Positions 55,294-63,669 of a stretch of 64,000 bases of DNA are shown piece by piece. This DNA is from Stakelama portus (GTDB taxonomy: Bacteria > Pseudomonadota > Alphaproteobacteria > Sphingomonadales > Sphingomonadaceae): positions 580,207 through 644,206 of the forward strand of contig NZ_QFZL01000002.1 of assembly GCF_003171655.1 (NCBI RefSeq), read 5' to 3'. The notes below the pieces were generated by a model. It was not told the origin of the DNA. It was given only the letters and a program-made list of their open reading frames with translations, and did not search any database. The position numbers were made by a program, and so were the translations under genes. Numbering within the stretch: the first letter of the stretch is position 1; each line of letters opens with the position of its first letter.

Positions 55294-55614
55294 ATGTCCC
55301 ATGACGATATTCTCGACCGGCTGGAAGCCACGATCCGCGAACGCCGCAGCGGCGATCCCGAAACCAGCTATGTCGCGCGGCTAACGGCCAAAGGCCGCAA
55401 GAAAATCGCGCAGAAGCTGGGCGAGGAAGGCGTCGAAACCGCCATCGCGGCGGTCGCCGAGGATAAAGCCGCGCTGACCGGCGAAGCGGCGGACCTGATC
55501 TTTCACCTGATCGTGCTGCTGGCGGATGCCGGGCTGACCCTGGACGACGTCCGCGCCGAACTGGCGCGGCGCGAGGGGATGTCGGGGATTGCGGAGAAGG
55601 CGTCGCGGGGGTGA
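55294..55614 (+). CDS. hisE: Phosphoribosyl-ATP pyrophosphatase
   Basis: A 106-residue MazG-like enzyme for the second step of histidine synthesis. Metal-binding pattern EEGVETAIAA and GEAADLIFHLIVLL. It is the last his gene here; no hisI or hisG is in the window. Confidence 0.93.
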   Translation: MSHDDILDRLEATIRERRSGDPETSYVARLTAKGRKKIAQKLGEEGVETAIAAVAEDKAALTGEAADLIFHLIVLLADAGLTLDDVRAELARREGMSGIAEKASRG

Positions 55615-56049
55615 CGATAGGGTCGCAGCCCCTGCCCCATTCGCGCTGAGCCTGTCGAAGCGCTGCTGTTTCTTCAAAGACCGTCGGCGAAGCGAGGACG
55701 GAGCTTCGAAAATTCTCCCGAGCCCGGTCGAGAGGTTCAGCCCACGGCGTTTGGGAGAGCAGGGTGGGCCAAGGCAACGAACGCGCGATAATTCCCGTCG
55801 TCCCTGCGCAGGCAGGGACCCATGGCTTATCGCCCCGCGCACCCCCGGTCACAGATCCGACGCGCCTGTGTCAGCCCATCCCCGCAAGATACAGCGATAG
55901 GCCCCTGCCTGCGCAGGGGCGACGGCTTTGACCGTCAATTCGACAGCCAACCCCGCCGTCACCCCGGACTTGATCCGGGGTCCAGCTGCCTTTTTCCAGC
56001 GGCCGCAGAAGAAGCTGGATCCCGGGTCAAGCCCGGGATGACGACCTGA
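55615..56049. repeat. Intergenic dispersed repeats (435 bp)
   Basis: No gene. From the left: CGCTGAGCCTGTCGAAGCGC; the palindrome GTCCCTGCGCAGGCAGGGAC near 55799 and its relative GCCCCTGCCTGCGCAGGGGC near 55903 in opposite orientation; then a large inverted repeat CCCCGGACTTGATCCGGGGT / ATCCCGGGTCAAGCCCGGGA around 55963-56045. The same families occur at 46371 and 43882. Confidence 0.75.
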
Positions 56050-56244
56050 TTAGTCTCTGGCGGGGGAAACACCACGCTTCGCCGCGGCAGCGGCCATGAG
56101 GATGCGTTCGACTATTGCCTCAAGCGACGTTTCCATGCCCGGCCACCATCCATGGAGATCCCCCCAGCTCAGCAGTTCGTGAGCAGCGGCCTCCAATTCG
56201 GCGTTGGAAGGTCGGTCTGCTTCAACAAATTTGCGTGGATGCAT
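56050..56244 (-). CDS. Small hypothetical protein
   Basis: A 64-residue frame (MHPRKFVEADRPSNAELEAA ... WGDLHGWWPGMETSLEAIVE). It looks protein-like and acidic, with a tryptophan-rich centre. It lies between repeats and the tRNA-like element. No family recognised and no clear ribosome site; may not be real. Confidence 0.4.
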   Translation of the reverse strand: MHPRKFVEADRPSNAELEAAAHELLSWGDLHGWWPGMETSLEAIVERILMAAAAAKRGVSPARD

Positions 56245-56270
56245 GATCGCCCTGCCTGCCAGTCAAAATT

Positions 56271-56346
56271 AGCCGGCGGCAGGGATCGAACCTGCACCCT
56301 GTCGGGACCGCTGGTGCGATACGTTTACCAATTCCGTCACGCCGAC
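56271..56346 (-). other. tRNA-like sequence (Leu-like 5' half)
   Basis: On the minus strand, 76 bases: acceptor GTCGGCG pairs with CGCCGGC (seven pairs, one G-U), a D-arm ACG-GAATTGGTAAA-CGT like tRNA-Leu, and a T-arm GCAGG-TTCGATC-CCTGC with a perfect stem. The expected anticodon stem (TCGCA / TCCCG) does not pair. No CCA is encoded. It is either a decayed tRNA or an unusual one; not accepted as a functional tRNA. Confidence 0.5.
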
Positions 56347-56410
56347 CAGCGCGACCTACACCTCTCGGCGAAGAATGGCTATGCGCTTGGCAACCGAAAG
56401 GAGACTGCGC

Positions 56411-56791
56411 ATGCCCATCGACGCCACCGCGCCCTATGACGATCAGAATATCTTCGCGAAGATCCTGCGCGGCGAAATTCCGAACAAGACGGTGTATGAG
56501 GATGCATTCGCGCTCGCATTCCACGACATCAATCCGCAGGCGCCGCATCACATCCTCGTGATTCCCAAGGGCCCCTATGTCAGCTGGGACGATTTTTCGG
56601 CCAGCGCGTCCGACGCGGAAATCGCCGGATTTGTCCGCGCGGTGGGAAAGGTGGCGCGCGAGGCCGGGTTCGTCGAACCGGGATACCGGTTGCTCGCCAA
56701 TGTCGGGATGGACGCGCATCAGGAAGTCCCGCATCTGCACGTCCACATCTTTGCCGGGCGCAAATTGGGGCCGATGCTCGCCCACGATTGA
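56411..56791 (+). CDS. HIT family protein
   Basis: A 126-residue histidine-triad protein. The motif HLHVHIF (H-x-H-x-H) near residue 112, plus NIFAKILRGEIPNK and HHILVIPKGPYVS. It hydrolyses adenosine-phosphoramidate-type substrates. The ATG follows AAAGGAGACTGCGC. A HIT gene after hisE is common in this group. Confidence 0.93.
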   Translation: MPIDATAPYDDQNIFAKILRGEIPNKTVYEDAFALAFHDINPQAPHHILVIPKGPYVSWDDFSASASDAEIAGFVRAVGKVAREAGFVEPGYRLLANVGMDAHQEVPHLHVHIFAGRKLGPMLAHD

Positions 56792-56925
56792 GGCCGGGGG
56801 CACGGCGCGAAGGCCGCCGCCCCTTCCCCATGCCGAATTCCTGCCGTGGTGCAATCGGTTACCGCGACGTAAATGCGCCCTTGCCCCGTGCAATTTCGCC
56901 GCTAGGCTCGCGCCTTTCGTAACCA

Positions 56926-56948
56926 CGTGGCGGCATCGAACCGCCACG
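56926..56948 (+). promoter_or_regulatory. Hairpin in leader of amino acid permease
   Basis: Perfect eight-base stem CGTGGCGG / CCGCCACG with loop CATCGAA, 20 bases before the ATG of the permease. It may affect translation or transcript stability; it has no T-run. Confidence 0.35.
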
Positions 56949-56967
56949 GCTTTCAAAGGGGCCCTCC

Positions 56968-58551
56968 ATGATATTCGGGCGCATCAAGCCACTCGATGCA
57001 ATTCTGGCCACCGCCGAGAAGAAATCGCTGACGCGCACGCTGGGCGCGGTGCAACTGACGCTGCTCGGCGTCGGCGCGATCATCGGCACCGGCATCTTCG
57101 TCCTCACTTCCGAAGCGGCGCAAAAGGCCGGCCCGGGGATGATGTGGGCGTTCGTCATTGCAGCCGTCGTGTGCGGCGTCGCCGCGCTCTGCTATTCCGA
57201 AATCGCGTCGATGGTGCCGGTTTCGGGCTCGGCCTATACCTATACCTATGCGGTGATGGGCGAATTGCTCGCCTGGATGGTCGGCTGGGCGCTGATCCTC
57301 GAATATGCCGTCGCGGCGTCGGCCGTGTCGGTCGGCTGGTCGGGCTATTTCGTGGGCCTGTTACACAGTTGGGGCGTGGAAATGCCTCATATCCTGGCGG
57401 TCGGGCCCTATGCGGGCGGCATCGTCAACCTGCCCGCGCTGGTGATCGCGCTGCTCGTCACGCTGTTGCTGATGATCGGCACCACCGAAAGCGCGCGCGT
57501 CAACGCCGTGCTGGTGGCGATCAAGGTGACGGCGCTTACGGTGTTCATCGCGCTGACATTGCCGGTGATGAAGGGTGCGAATTTCGAACCGTTCATGCCC
57601 AATGGCTGGTTCGGCAACGGCCATGGCGCGGGTCTGGGCGCTGTCGGCGCCGCGGCTTCGATCTTCTTCGCCTATGTCGGTTTCGACGCGGTTTCGACTG
57701 CGGCCGAGGAAACCAAGAACCCGCAGCGCAACGTGCCGATCGGCCTGATCGGATCGCTGGCGATCTGTACGGTCTTCTATCTGCTCGTCGCCGCCGGCGC
57801 GATCGGATCGATGGGTGCGCAGCCGGTAACCGGCCTGGGCGGCGAAATCCTGTCGCCCGGCACGACCGAGCTTGCCGACCGCTGTCAGGCGATCGCCGCA
57901 GTCACCACCGAACCGCTGGTCTGTTCGCGTGAGGCGCTGGCGCATGTGCTGCGCACGATCGGGTATGAACGGCTGGGCGATCTGATCGGCGTTGCCGCCT
58001 TCCTGGCGCTGCCGTCGGTCATCCTGATCATGTTGTTCGGCCAGACCCGCATCTTCTTCGTGATGGCGCGCGATGGCCTGCTTCCCGAAAAGCTGGCGAC
58101 GATCCATCCCAAGTGGAAAACGCCGCATATCGTGACGATGATCACGGGTGTCGCGGTGGCGTTCTTTGCCGCGTTCCTGCCGGTGGGGCAGCTTGCCGAC
58201 ATTTCCAATTCGGGAACGCTGTTCGCCTTCTTCATGGTGGCGATCGCGGTGCTGATCCTGCGTCGTACCCAGCCGGATCGTCCGCGTCCGTTCCGCACCC
58301 CGCTGGTCTGGGTCGTCGCGCCGCTGGCGATCCTCGGTACGCTGGGGCTCTACTTCAACCTGCCGTTCGAAGCGAAGATGGTGCTCCCGGTCTGGGGCGG
58401 CATCGGCCTCGTCGTCTATTTCCTCTATGGCTATCGCAAGAGCCATGTGGGTCGCGGCATCATCGACGTCCATGAGGACGATCCCGACGCCCCGCCGCAG
58501 CCGGTCCCGCCGATCGGCAGCGCGCATACGCCGGGCGGCAAGGACGCCTGA
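56968..58551 (+). CDS. APC family amino acid permease
   Basis: A 527-residue transporter with about 12 membrane helices. N-terminal GVGAIIGTGIFVLTSEAAQK is the APC substrate loop of the cationic amino acid group; FFAYVGFDAVSTAAEETKNP and RIFFVMARDGLLP are also typical. The tail is proline-rich and cytoplasmic. It probably imports an amino acid with protons; the specific substrate is not known. Confidence 0.9.
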   Translation: MIFGRIKPLDAILATAEKKSLTRTLGAVQLTLLGVGAIIGTGIFVLTSEAAQKAGPGMMWAFVIAAVVCGVAALCYSEIASMVPVSGSAYTYTYAVMGELLAWMVGWALILEYAVAASAVSVGWSGYFVGLLHSWGVEMPHILAVGPYAGGIVNLPALVIALLVTLLLMIGTTESARVNAVLVAIKVTALTVFIALTLPVMKGANFEPFMPNGWFGNGHGAGLGAVGAAASIFFAYVGFDAVSTAAEETKNPQRNVPIGLIGSLAICTVFYLLVAAGAIGSMGAQPVTGLGGEILSPGTTELADRCQAIAAVTTEPLVCSREALAHVLRTIGYERLGDLIGVAAFLALPSVILIMLFGQTRIFFVMARDGLLPEKLATIHPKWKTPHIVTMITGVAVAFFAAFLPVGQLADISNSGTLFAFFMVAIAVLILRRTQPDRPRPFRTPLVWVVAPLAILGTLGLYFNLPFEAKMVLPVWGGIGLVVYFLYGYRKSHVGRGIIDVHEDDPDAPPQPVPPIGSAHTPGGKDA

Positions 58552-58570
58552 TCGCGGCGCACGACCGATG

Positions 58571-58603
58571 AAAAGGGGCCGGCAGCAATGTCGGCCCCTT
58601 TTT
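58571..58603. terminator. Bidirectional terminator
   Basis: Stem AAAAGGGGCCG / CGGCCCCTTTT with a ten-base loop. It lies between the permease and the converging methyltransferase gene and has A/T-runs on both sides, so it can end transcripts from both strands. Confidence 0.88.
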
Positions 58604-58609
58604 CATGCA

Positions 58610-59323
58610 TCACGCGTGACCGACCCAGCCGCGCCAGGTAAAGGCGGCGTAGAATTGTTCAGCATCGGCAAAGCCGCCGCGGTGCAGGATTTCGAGATCC
58701 TGTTCGGGCGACAACATGTTGCCGCTGGCCAGCACCGCGTCGCGCGCAGTCCGCGCCTGTTCGGGATCGGCGCCCGAAGCGATGGCGAAGTGCATGTAGC
58801 GATCGACCCAGCACACCTGTTCTTCATGCGATCCGCGCGGGAAGCTGCCATGCGCAGCGACGAACGGCGCGCCGGGGCGCAGGCGGCGATGGATCGCGCG
58901 GACGGTATCCTCGCGTGCCTGCGGCGGCAGGAAATGGAGCGTCAGCAGGCACGTCGCGCCATCGAACGGGCCGTCGGGCGCATCGTCGATCAGCCCTTCG
59001 ATCAGGTCGACGCGATCCATCGCATCGCCGACCGTGCGCGCCGCCAGCCGCAGCATCGCGCCCGCCGGATCGACGCCGACAAAGCGCCAGCCAGGATAGG
59101 CATCGGCCAGCGCCCTGAGCTCGAGCCCACCCCCTGCCCCCAGCACGAGGATACGCGCATGTTCCGGCGCACGCTCGGCAAGCAACAGCCCGGTCATGCG
59201 GTGCAGCGCGTCGAGCCCCGGCGTGAACCGGCGCGGCCCGTTGGCATAATCGGCAATCGCCGCGTCATCGTCGAAATGGCGCAGGAAAATGCGCTGGCTA
59301 TCCTCGGTCATCGTGTCGGTCAT
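58610..59323 (-). CDS. Class I SAM-dependent methyltransferase
   Basis: A 237-residue methyltransferase. Motif I ILVLGAGGGLELRALA, motif II FVGVDPAGAML and LLTLHFLPPQAREDTVRAIH. The acceptor is unknown. Its start lies 26 bases inside the end of the Rrf2 gene, so it is expressed with the regulator. Confidence 0.88.
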   Translation of the reverse strand: MTDTMTEDSQRIFLRHFDDDAAIADYANGPRRFTPGLDALHRMTGLLLAERAPEHARILVLGAGGGLELRALADAYPGWRFVGVDPAGAMLRLAARTVGDAMDRVDLIEGLIDDAPDGPFDGATCLLTLHFLPPQAREDTVRAIHRRLRPGAPFVAAHGSFPRGSHEEQVCWVDRYMHFAIASGADPEQARTARDAVLASGNMLSPEQDLEILHRGGFADAEQFYAAFTWRGWVGHA

Positions 59324-59774
59324 GCGGAATGTCCCTGTGAGCGTGGGGATGCGCGACCATGCGCGCGTGGAAATCGGCCGACAGCTGCGCGAGCGTGACA
59401 TTGGCGAAGGATGCGAGCAGCACCGCTTCGGCTTCGCCCAGCGCGCCATCGAGCGCGGCGTTGACCGATTGTTCGACCAGGCATTGCGGATCGGCATTGC
59501 GATGGCCGATGGCGAACAGGGAAGGCGCGCCGAGCGCCGCGTAGATATCCGCCAGCGTCACCTGATCGAGCGGACGCGCCAATCGCCACCCGCCGCCATG
59601 GCCGCGTTCGGATGCGACATAACCCTGTTCGCGCAGCCCCGCCATGATCCGCCGGATGACGACCGGATTGGTCTGCATCGCCTGCGCCAAGATTTCCGAC
59701 GTTACCGGGCCATCCTGTTCGGCCATGTGCAGCAGCACGTGCAGCACCCCGGAAAGTCGACCATCGCGTTTCAT
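59298..59774 (-). CDS. Rrf2 family transcriptional regulator
   Basis: A 158-residue winged-helix protein of the Rrf2 group (YwnA-like). MKRDGRLSGVLHVLLHMAEQ, TSEILAQAMQTNPVVIRRIM and YVASERGHGGGWRLARPLDQ are the family motifs. The three Fe-S cysteines of IscR/NsrR types are not present: only one cysteine (DPQCLVEQ) is seen, so this member likely senses something else or nothing. It overlaps the methyltransferase gene. Confidence 0.88.
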   Translation of the reverse strand: MKRDGRLSGVLHVLLHMAEQDGPVTSEILAQAMQTNPVVIRRIMAGLREQGYVASERGHGGGWRLARPLDQVTLADIYAALGAPSLFAIGHRNADPQCLVEQSVNAALDGALGEAEAVLLASFANVTLAQLSADFHARMVAHPHAHRDIPHDRHDDRG

Positions 59775-59787
59775 GTAACTTTACATG
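59772..59787. promoter_or_regulatory. Palindrome overlapping Rrf2 start codon
   Basis: The sequence CATGTAACTTTACATG is a perfect seven-base inverted repeat with two bases between the arms. The last three bases on the minus strand are the ATG of the Rrf2 gene. This is a likely autoregulatory operator; inferred from position and symmetry. Confidence 0.6.
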
Positions 59788-59884
59788 TTACGATTCGTCG
59801 GCTGCGTCAAGGGACAACGGCCTTTCCCCCGGGGGCGGCTTGCGTTAGCTTCCCGTTTTGGACGTTTCCAAAAGGGGGGTAATT

Positions 59885-61426
59885 TTGGCAGCAGATCCTG
59901 CGGCGGGGACCGCGCTTATCGATCACGTAACCAATGTGTCGGACCTGCTGTGGGGCGGCACGTGGAACGGCGCGGAAATCCTGCCGATTCCACCGCTGGT
60001 CGTGATCTTGTTCGGTGTCGGCCTGTATCTGATGATCGGCCTGAAATTCTATCCGATCCTGCAGCTTCCGCACGCGTTCAAGGCGCTGTTCACCAAATCG
60101 GGCGGCAACGGAGCGGGCGAGATTTCCCCCTTTGCAGCGCTTTCGACCGCGCTTTCGGGTCAGGTCGGCACGGGCAACCTTGCCGGGGTCGCGACTGCCA
60201 TCACGCTGGGCGGGCCCGGAGCGGTATTCTGGATGTGGATTACCGCGCTGCTCGGCATGTCGCTCGCCTTTGCCGAAGGCTCGCTTGCGATCCGCTATCG
60301 CGAAGTCACGTCGGAAGGCCATTATCGCGGCGGTCCGATGAGCTACATCACGTTCGGCATGGGGCCGAAATGGAAATGGCTGGCGGTGCTTTTCTGTCTC
60401 GCGGTGCTGTTTTCGGGCCTGATCACCGGTAACGGCATTCAGGCGAACAGCTTTGCCGATTCGGTGAACGAACTTACCGGACTGGACGAATGGGTCGGCG
60501 GCGCGATTGCCGCAGTCGCAGTGTTCGTCGTCATCATCGGCGGCATCAAATCGATCGGCGCAGTGGCTGAAAAGATCGTGCCGACCATGGCGATCACCTA
60601 TATCATCATGGCGCTGATCGCGCTGGCGCTCAATTTCGGCGACCTGCCCGAAACCTTTGCCCGCATCTTTGGCGGGGCATTCAACCCGCAATCGGCGCTG
60701 GGCGGCTTTCTGGGCGCGAGCATGATCGTCGCGATCCGTGCCGGCGCGGCGCGCGGCCTGTTTTCGAACGAAGCGGGCCAGGGTTCAACGCCGATCGCGC
60801 ATGCCGTCGCGCAGACCCGCGACCCCGCGATGCAGGGCCGGTTCGCGATGATGGGGACGTTCATCGACACGATCCTGATCTGCACGATGACGGCACTGGT
60901 GATCCTGACCGTGGAGGGCAATTTCAGCGCGGGCGGCGAAGCCGTGAAACATGCGTGGCAATCCGATCTCAACGGCTTTTCGATGACATCGGGTGCCTTT
61001 GCCGCGGCATTCCCGCTCGACATTGCCGGCATTCCGATCGGTACGTTGATCGCGTCGGTCGCGCTGCTGTTGTTCGTGTTCACCACCTTGCTCACCTGGA
61101 GCTATTATGGCGAACGCGCGATCACCTTCCTCTACGACCAGTTGCCCGGCGCTTCGCCGAAGGGCGAAAAGACGCTGCATTTCATCTGGCGCCTGCTGTG
61201 GTGCGTGGTGATCTATGTCAGCTCGACCGTCGATCTGGAGCTGATCTGGCGGCTGGGCGATATTTCCAACGCGACGATGGTGCTGCCCAACCTGCTGGCG
61301 CTCGCGATCCTGTCGCCGGTGGTGTTCAAACTGGCCAAGGGCATCCGCAATGCGGGCAAGGACCATGGCCGCGAAACGCCGAGCGAATTGTTCGACGAGG
61401 CACCGGCACCGGCACCGGCCGAGTAA
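59885..61426 (+). CDS. Alanine/glycine:cation symporter family protein
   Basis: A 513-residue AgcS-type transporter. Motifs: LSTALSGQVGTGNLAGVATA, GPGAVFWMWITALLGM, SNEAGQGSTPIAHA and LTWSYYGERA are diagnostic. It likely imports alanine or glycine with sodium. The start is TTG at 59885, six bases behind AAGGGGGG; an upstream TTG at 59858 is open but weaker. Confidence 0.93.
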   Translation: MAADPAAGTALIDHVTNVSDLLWGGTWNGAEILPIPPLVVILFGVGLYLMIGLKFYPILQLPHAFKALFTKSGGNGAGEISPFAALSTALSGQVGTGNLAGVATAITLGGPGAVFWMWITALLGMSLAFAEGSLAIRYREVTSEGHYRGGPMSYITFGMGPKWKWLAVLFCLAVLFSGLITGNGIQANSFADSVNELTGLDEWVGGAIAAVAVFVVIIGGIKSIGAVAEKIVPTMAITYIIMALIALALNFGDLPETFARIFGGAFNPQSALGGFLGASMIVAIRAGAARGLFSNEAGQGSTPIAHAVAQTRDPAMQGRFAMMGTFIDTILICTMTALVILTVEGNFSAGGEAVKHAWQSDLNGFSMTSGAFAAAFPLDIAGIPIGTLIASVALLLFVFTTLLTWSYYGERAITFLYDQLPGASPKGEKTLHFIWRLLWCVVIYVSSTVDLELIWRLGDISNATMVLPNLLALAILSPVVFKLAKGIRNAGKDHGRETPSELFDEAPAPAPAE

Positions 61427-61451
61427 GCCGGACGCCGGCGGCGACAAAAAC

Positions 61452-61484
61452 AAAGGGCCGGGGAGCGATCCCCGGCCCTTTTGC
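61452..61484. terminator. Bidirectional terminator
   Basis: Thirteen-pair stem AAAGGGCCGGGGA / TCCCCGGCCCTTT with loop GCGA between two converging genes (symporter and adenosine kinase). A/T-runs flank it on both sides. Confidence 0.92.
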
Positions 61485-61520
61485 TTTGACCCATTCCTCC
61501 CCGCGTGGGGAGGAAAAGGG

Positions 61521-62519
61521 TCAGCCCAGCTTCTTTTCGACCAGCGCCTTGAGGTCGACTTCGGGGCGCGCGCCATAATGGCTGATGATCTCGGCTGCGC
61601 AGAGCGCGCCCATCTTGAGCGAATCGGCGACGCTCCTGCCCTGCGCCTGACCGCGCAGGAAGCCGGCGGCGAACAGATCGCCTGCGCCCGTCGTGTCGAC
61701 CACCTTGGCGATCGGCTCGGCAGACACTTGCGCGCGTTCGCCGTTGGTGATTGCAATCGCGCCCTTTTCGCTACGGGTGACGACCAGCACCGGCACTTGC
61801 GGCGCGATCTTTGCGACTGCTTCCTCGAAATCCTCGACCTGCGCGAGCGCAAGCAGTTCGTTTTCATTGGCGAACAGGATGTCGAGCAGCCCTTCGGCGA
61901 GCAGCGCGCGGAAATCGTCGCCATGGCGCGAAATGCAGAACACGTCGGACAGAGTGAACGCGACCTTGCGTCCGTTCGAGCGCGCGACGTCGATCGCAGC
62001 GCGCATCGCCTGACGCGGCTCTTCGGGATCCCAGAGATAGCCTTCGAGATAGAGGATCGCACCGCGCGCGATCAGATCGAGGTCGAGCGCGCTTTCGGGC
62101 AGGAATTGCGACGCGCCGAGAAAGGTGTTCATCGTGCGCTGGCCGTCGGGCGTCACGAAGATCAGGCAGCGCGCGGTGGTCGGATCCCCGGCGCGCGGCG
62201 CGGTATCGAAATGGACGCCCGCTGCGTTGATGTCATGTTTGAACACGGTGCCGAGCTGGTCGTCCGCCACCTGGCCGATAAAGCCGCATTTGCCGCCGAG
62301 CGAGGCGATCCCCGCGACCGTGTTCGCCGCCGAACCGCCCGAAACCTCGCGTCCCGGCCCCATCTTGGCATAAAGCGCATCGGCTTCTTCAGGAGAGAAG
62401 ATCAGCTGCATCGAGCCCTTGGCCACGCCCAGTTCGACGATGAAGTCGTCGGTCGCCTGCGCAAGCACGTCGACAATGGCGTTACCGATTGCGACGACGT
62501 CGAATTCAGGGGTGGTCAC
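61521..62519 (-). CDS. Adenosine kinase, PfkB family
   Basis: A 332-residue PfkB-fold sugar or nucleoside kinase. The first signature is GGSAANTVAGIASLGG and the second is DTTGAGDLFAAGFLRG, with the catalytic aspartate at 281. The size, GNAIVDVLAQ start and local motifs fit the adenosine kinase-type group. It turns adenosine to AMP (family inference). The MITE and integrase remnant begin 84 bases upstream. Confidence 0.9.
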   Translation of the reverse strand: MTTPEFDVVAIGNAIVDVLAQATDDFIVELGVAKGSMQLIFSPEEADALYAKMGPGREVSGGSAANTVAGIASLGGKCGFIGQVADDQLGTVFKHDINAAGVHFDTAPRAGDPTTARCLIFVTPDGQRTMNTFLGASQFLPESALDLDLIARGAILYLEGYLWDPEEPRQAMRAAIDVARSNGRKVAFTLSDVFCISRHGDDFRALLAEGLLDILFANENELLALAQVEDFEEAVAKIAPQVPVLVVTRSEKGAIAITNGERAQVSAEPIAKVVDTTGAGDLFAAGFLRGQAQGRSVADSLKMGALCAAEIISHYGARPEVDLKALVEKKLG

Positions 62520-62602
62520 ACATTTCTCCTTCGGGGTTGCAGCCTGCCCCTAGGCAACGGCAAGAAGGAGCGCAACCGAAGCGCGCGCGAAGGGAACGAC
62601 GA

Positions 62603-62872
62603 CTAGGTCGTGAACCCATAAACGGCGCCGTCGAGGTTTGAGGCAAAATGGCTCAGCGCAAGGAGGCAGGGCGCAGGAATATGGCGATATTTCAAGCTCT
62701 GCCGACGCAGCGCTGGGCCATTTTGGTCAAATCCCTTCGGGACGCCGGAATGGCTTCCATCTCGACCCAAAGCGGCCTTGGAAGGGCGCCCAGCCCTCCC
62801 GGCGGCCACTTTGGCCCGATATGTTCGCCATTCCGGCGCCTCGGCGGTGCCGTTTATGGGTTCACGACCTAG
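62603..62872 (+). mobile_element. Complete MITE with 21-bp inverted repeats
   Basis: A 270-bp element: flanked by CTAG on both sides (TA duplication), with perfect 21-base terminal inverted repeats (GGTCGTGAACCCATAAACGG... and its complement). It has no transposase gene; internal coding is not supported. The TA target at CTAG fits mobilisation by an IS630/Tc1-type transposase, which is inference. It sits at the broken 5' end of the integrase remnant; relatives at 427 and 28520. Confidence 0.9.
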
Positions 62873-63576
62873 TCTTCCGCTATGCCGTTGCCACGGCCCG
62901 ACTAAGGTCCGATCCCACGCGGGACTTGCGCGGCGCGCTGACGACGCCAACGGTCACTCACTATGGGGCAGTAACTGAAGCCAGTCAGGTCGGGGAACTG
63001 CTCAGGTCCATCGACGGCTACCAAGGCCAGGGCATGACGAAATGGGCGCTGCAACTCGCACCGCATGTCTTCGTTCGCCCCGGCGAATTGCGCCACGCTC
63101 GGTGGGATGAGATAAATCTGGAAACGGGGCTGTGGATCATCCCCGCCGAGAAGATGAAGATGCGCAAGCCGCACCACGTGCCGCTCTCGCGTCAGTCGAT
63201 TGCGATCCTGGAGGAAATCCGGTCCATCACCGGGTCGTCGGGCTATGTTTTTCCATCGATGCGCACGCGCTTGCGGCCGATGTCCGAGAACACACTCAAT
63301 TCGGCCTTGCGGCGACTTGGTTATGCCAGCAACGAAATGACGGCACATGGCTTTCGGGCGATGGCCAGCACTCTACTCAACGAATCAGGCAAGTGGTCAC
63401 CGGACGCCATCGAACGCTCGCTGGCGCATGGTGACAGCGACAAGGTCCGCGCGGCCTAGCACCGCGGCGCCCATTGGAAGGAGCGTGTTGCGATGGCGCA
63501 ATGGTGGTCCGATCTCTTGGATTCGTTGCGGAGCGGAGCCACCATCCTGCCCTTTCCGGGGGTGATGGCCGGCTAG
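62873..63576 (+). pseudogene. P4-type integrase, truncated, Tyr codon to stop
   Basis: The C-terminal two thirds of a tyrosine recombinase of the P4/DUF4102 type: VFRYAVATARLRSDPTRDLR, APHVFVRPGELRHARW (Arg 63076), MKMRKPHHVPLSRQSI, MTAHGFRAMASTLLNES (His 63346, Arg 63355) and LAHGDSDKVRAA. The codon that should be the catalytic tyrosine (63457-63459, in RAA-Y-HRGAHWKER) is TAG. The frame continues for 38 codons to 63574. The N-terminal DNA-binding part is missing, replaced by the MITE. Inactive. Confidence 0.9.
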
Positions 63577-63669
63577 GCAATTTGGGAACTATCCGACTTT
63601 CCTCACTCGTCCGCTGGTTTCCTCATGTTGACGGGCTGGAACCGGCACCTCAGCGGAAGTCTGTTTTGA

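Noticed and set aside
55799..56046. CRISPR array
   Set aside because: The repeats are few, in opposite orientations, of different families and without regular spacers; no cas gene is nearby.
62638..62872. Protein-coding gene inside the MITE (fused to the integrase frame)
   Set aside because: The open frame through the element lacks family similarity, and the inverted repeat structure explains the sequence better.
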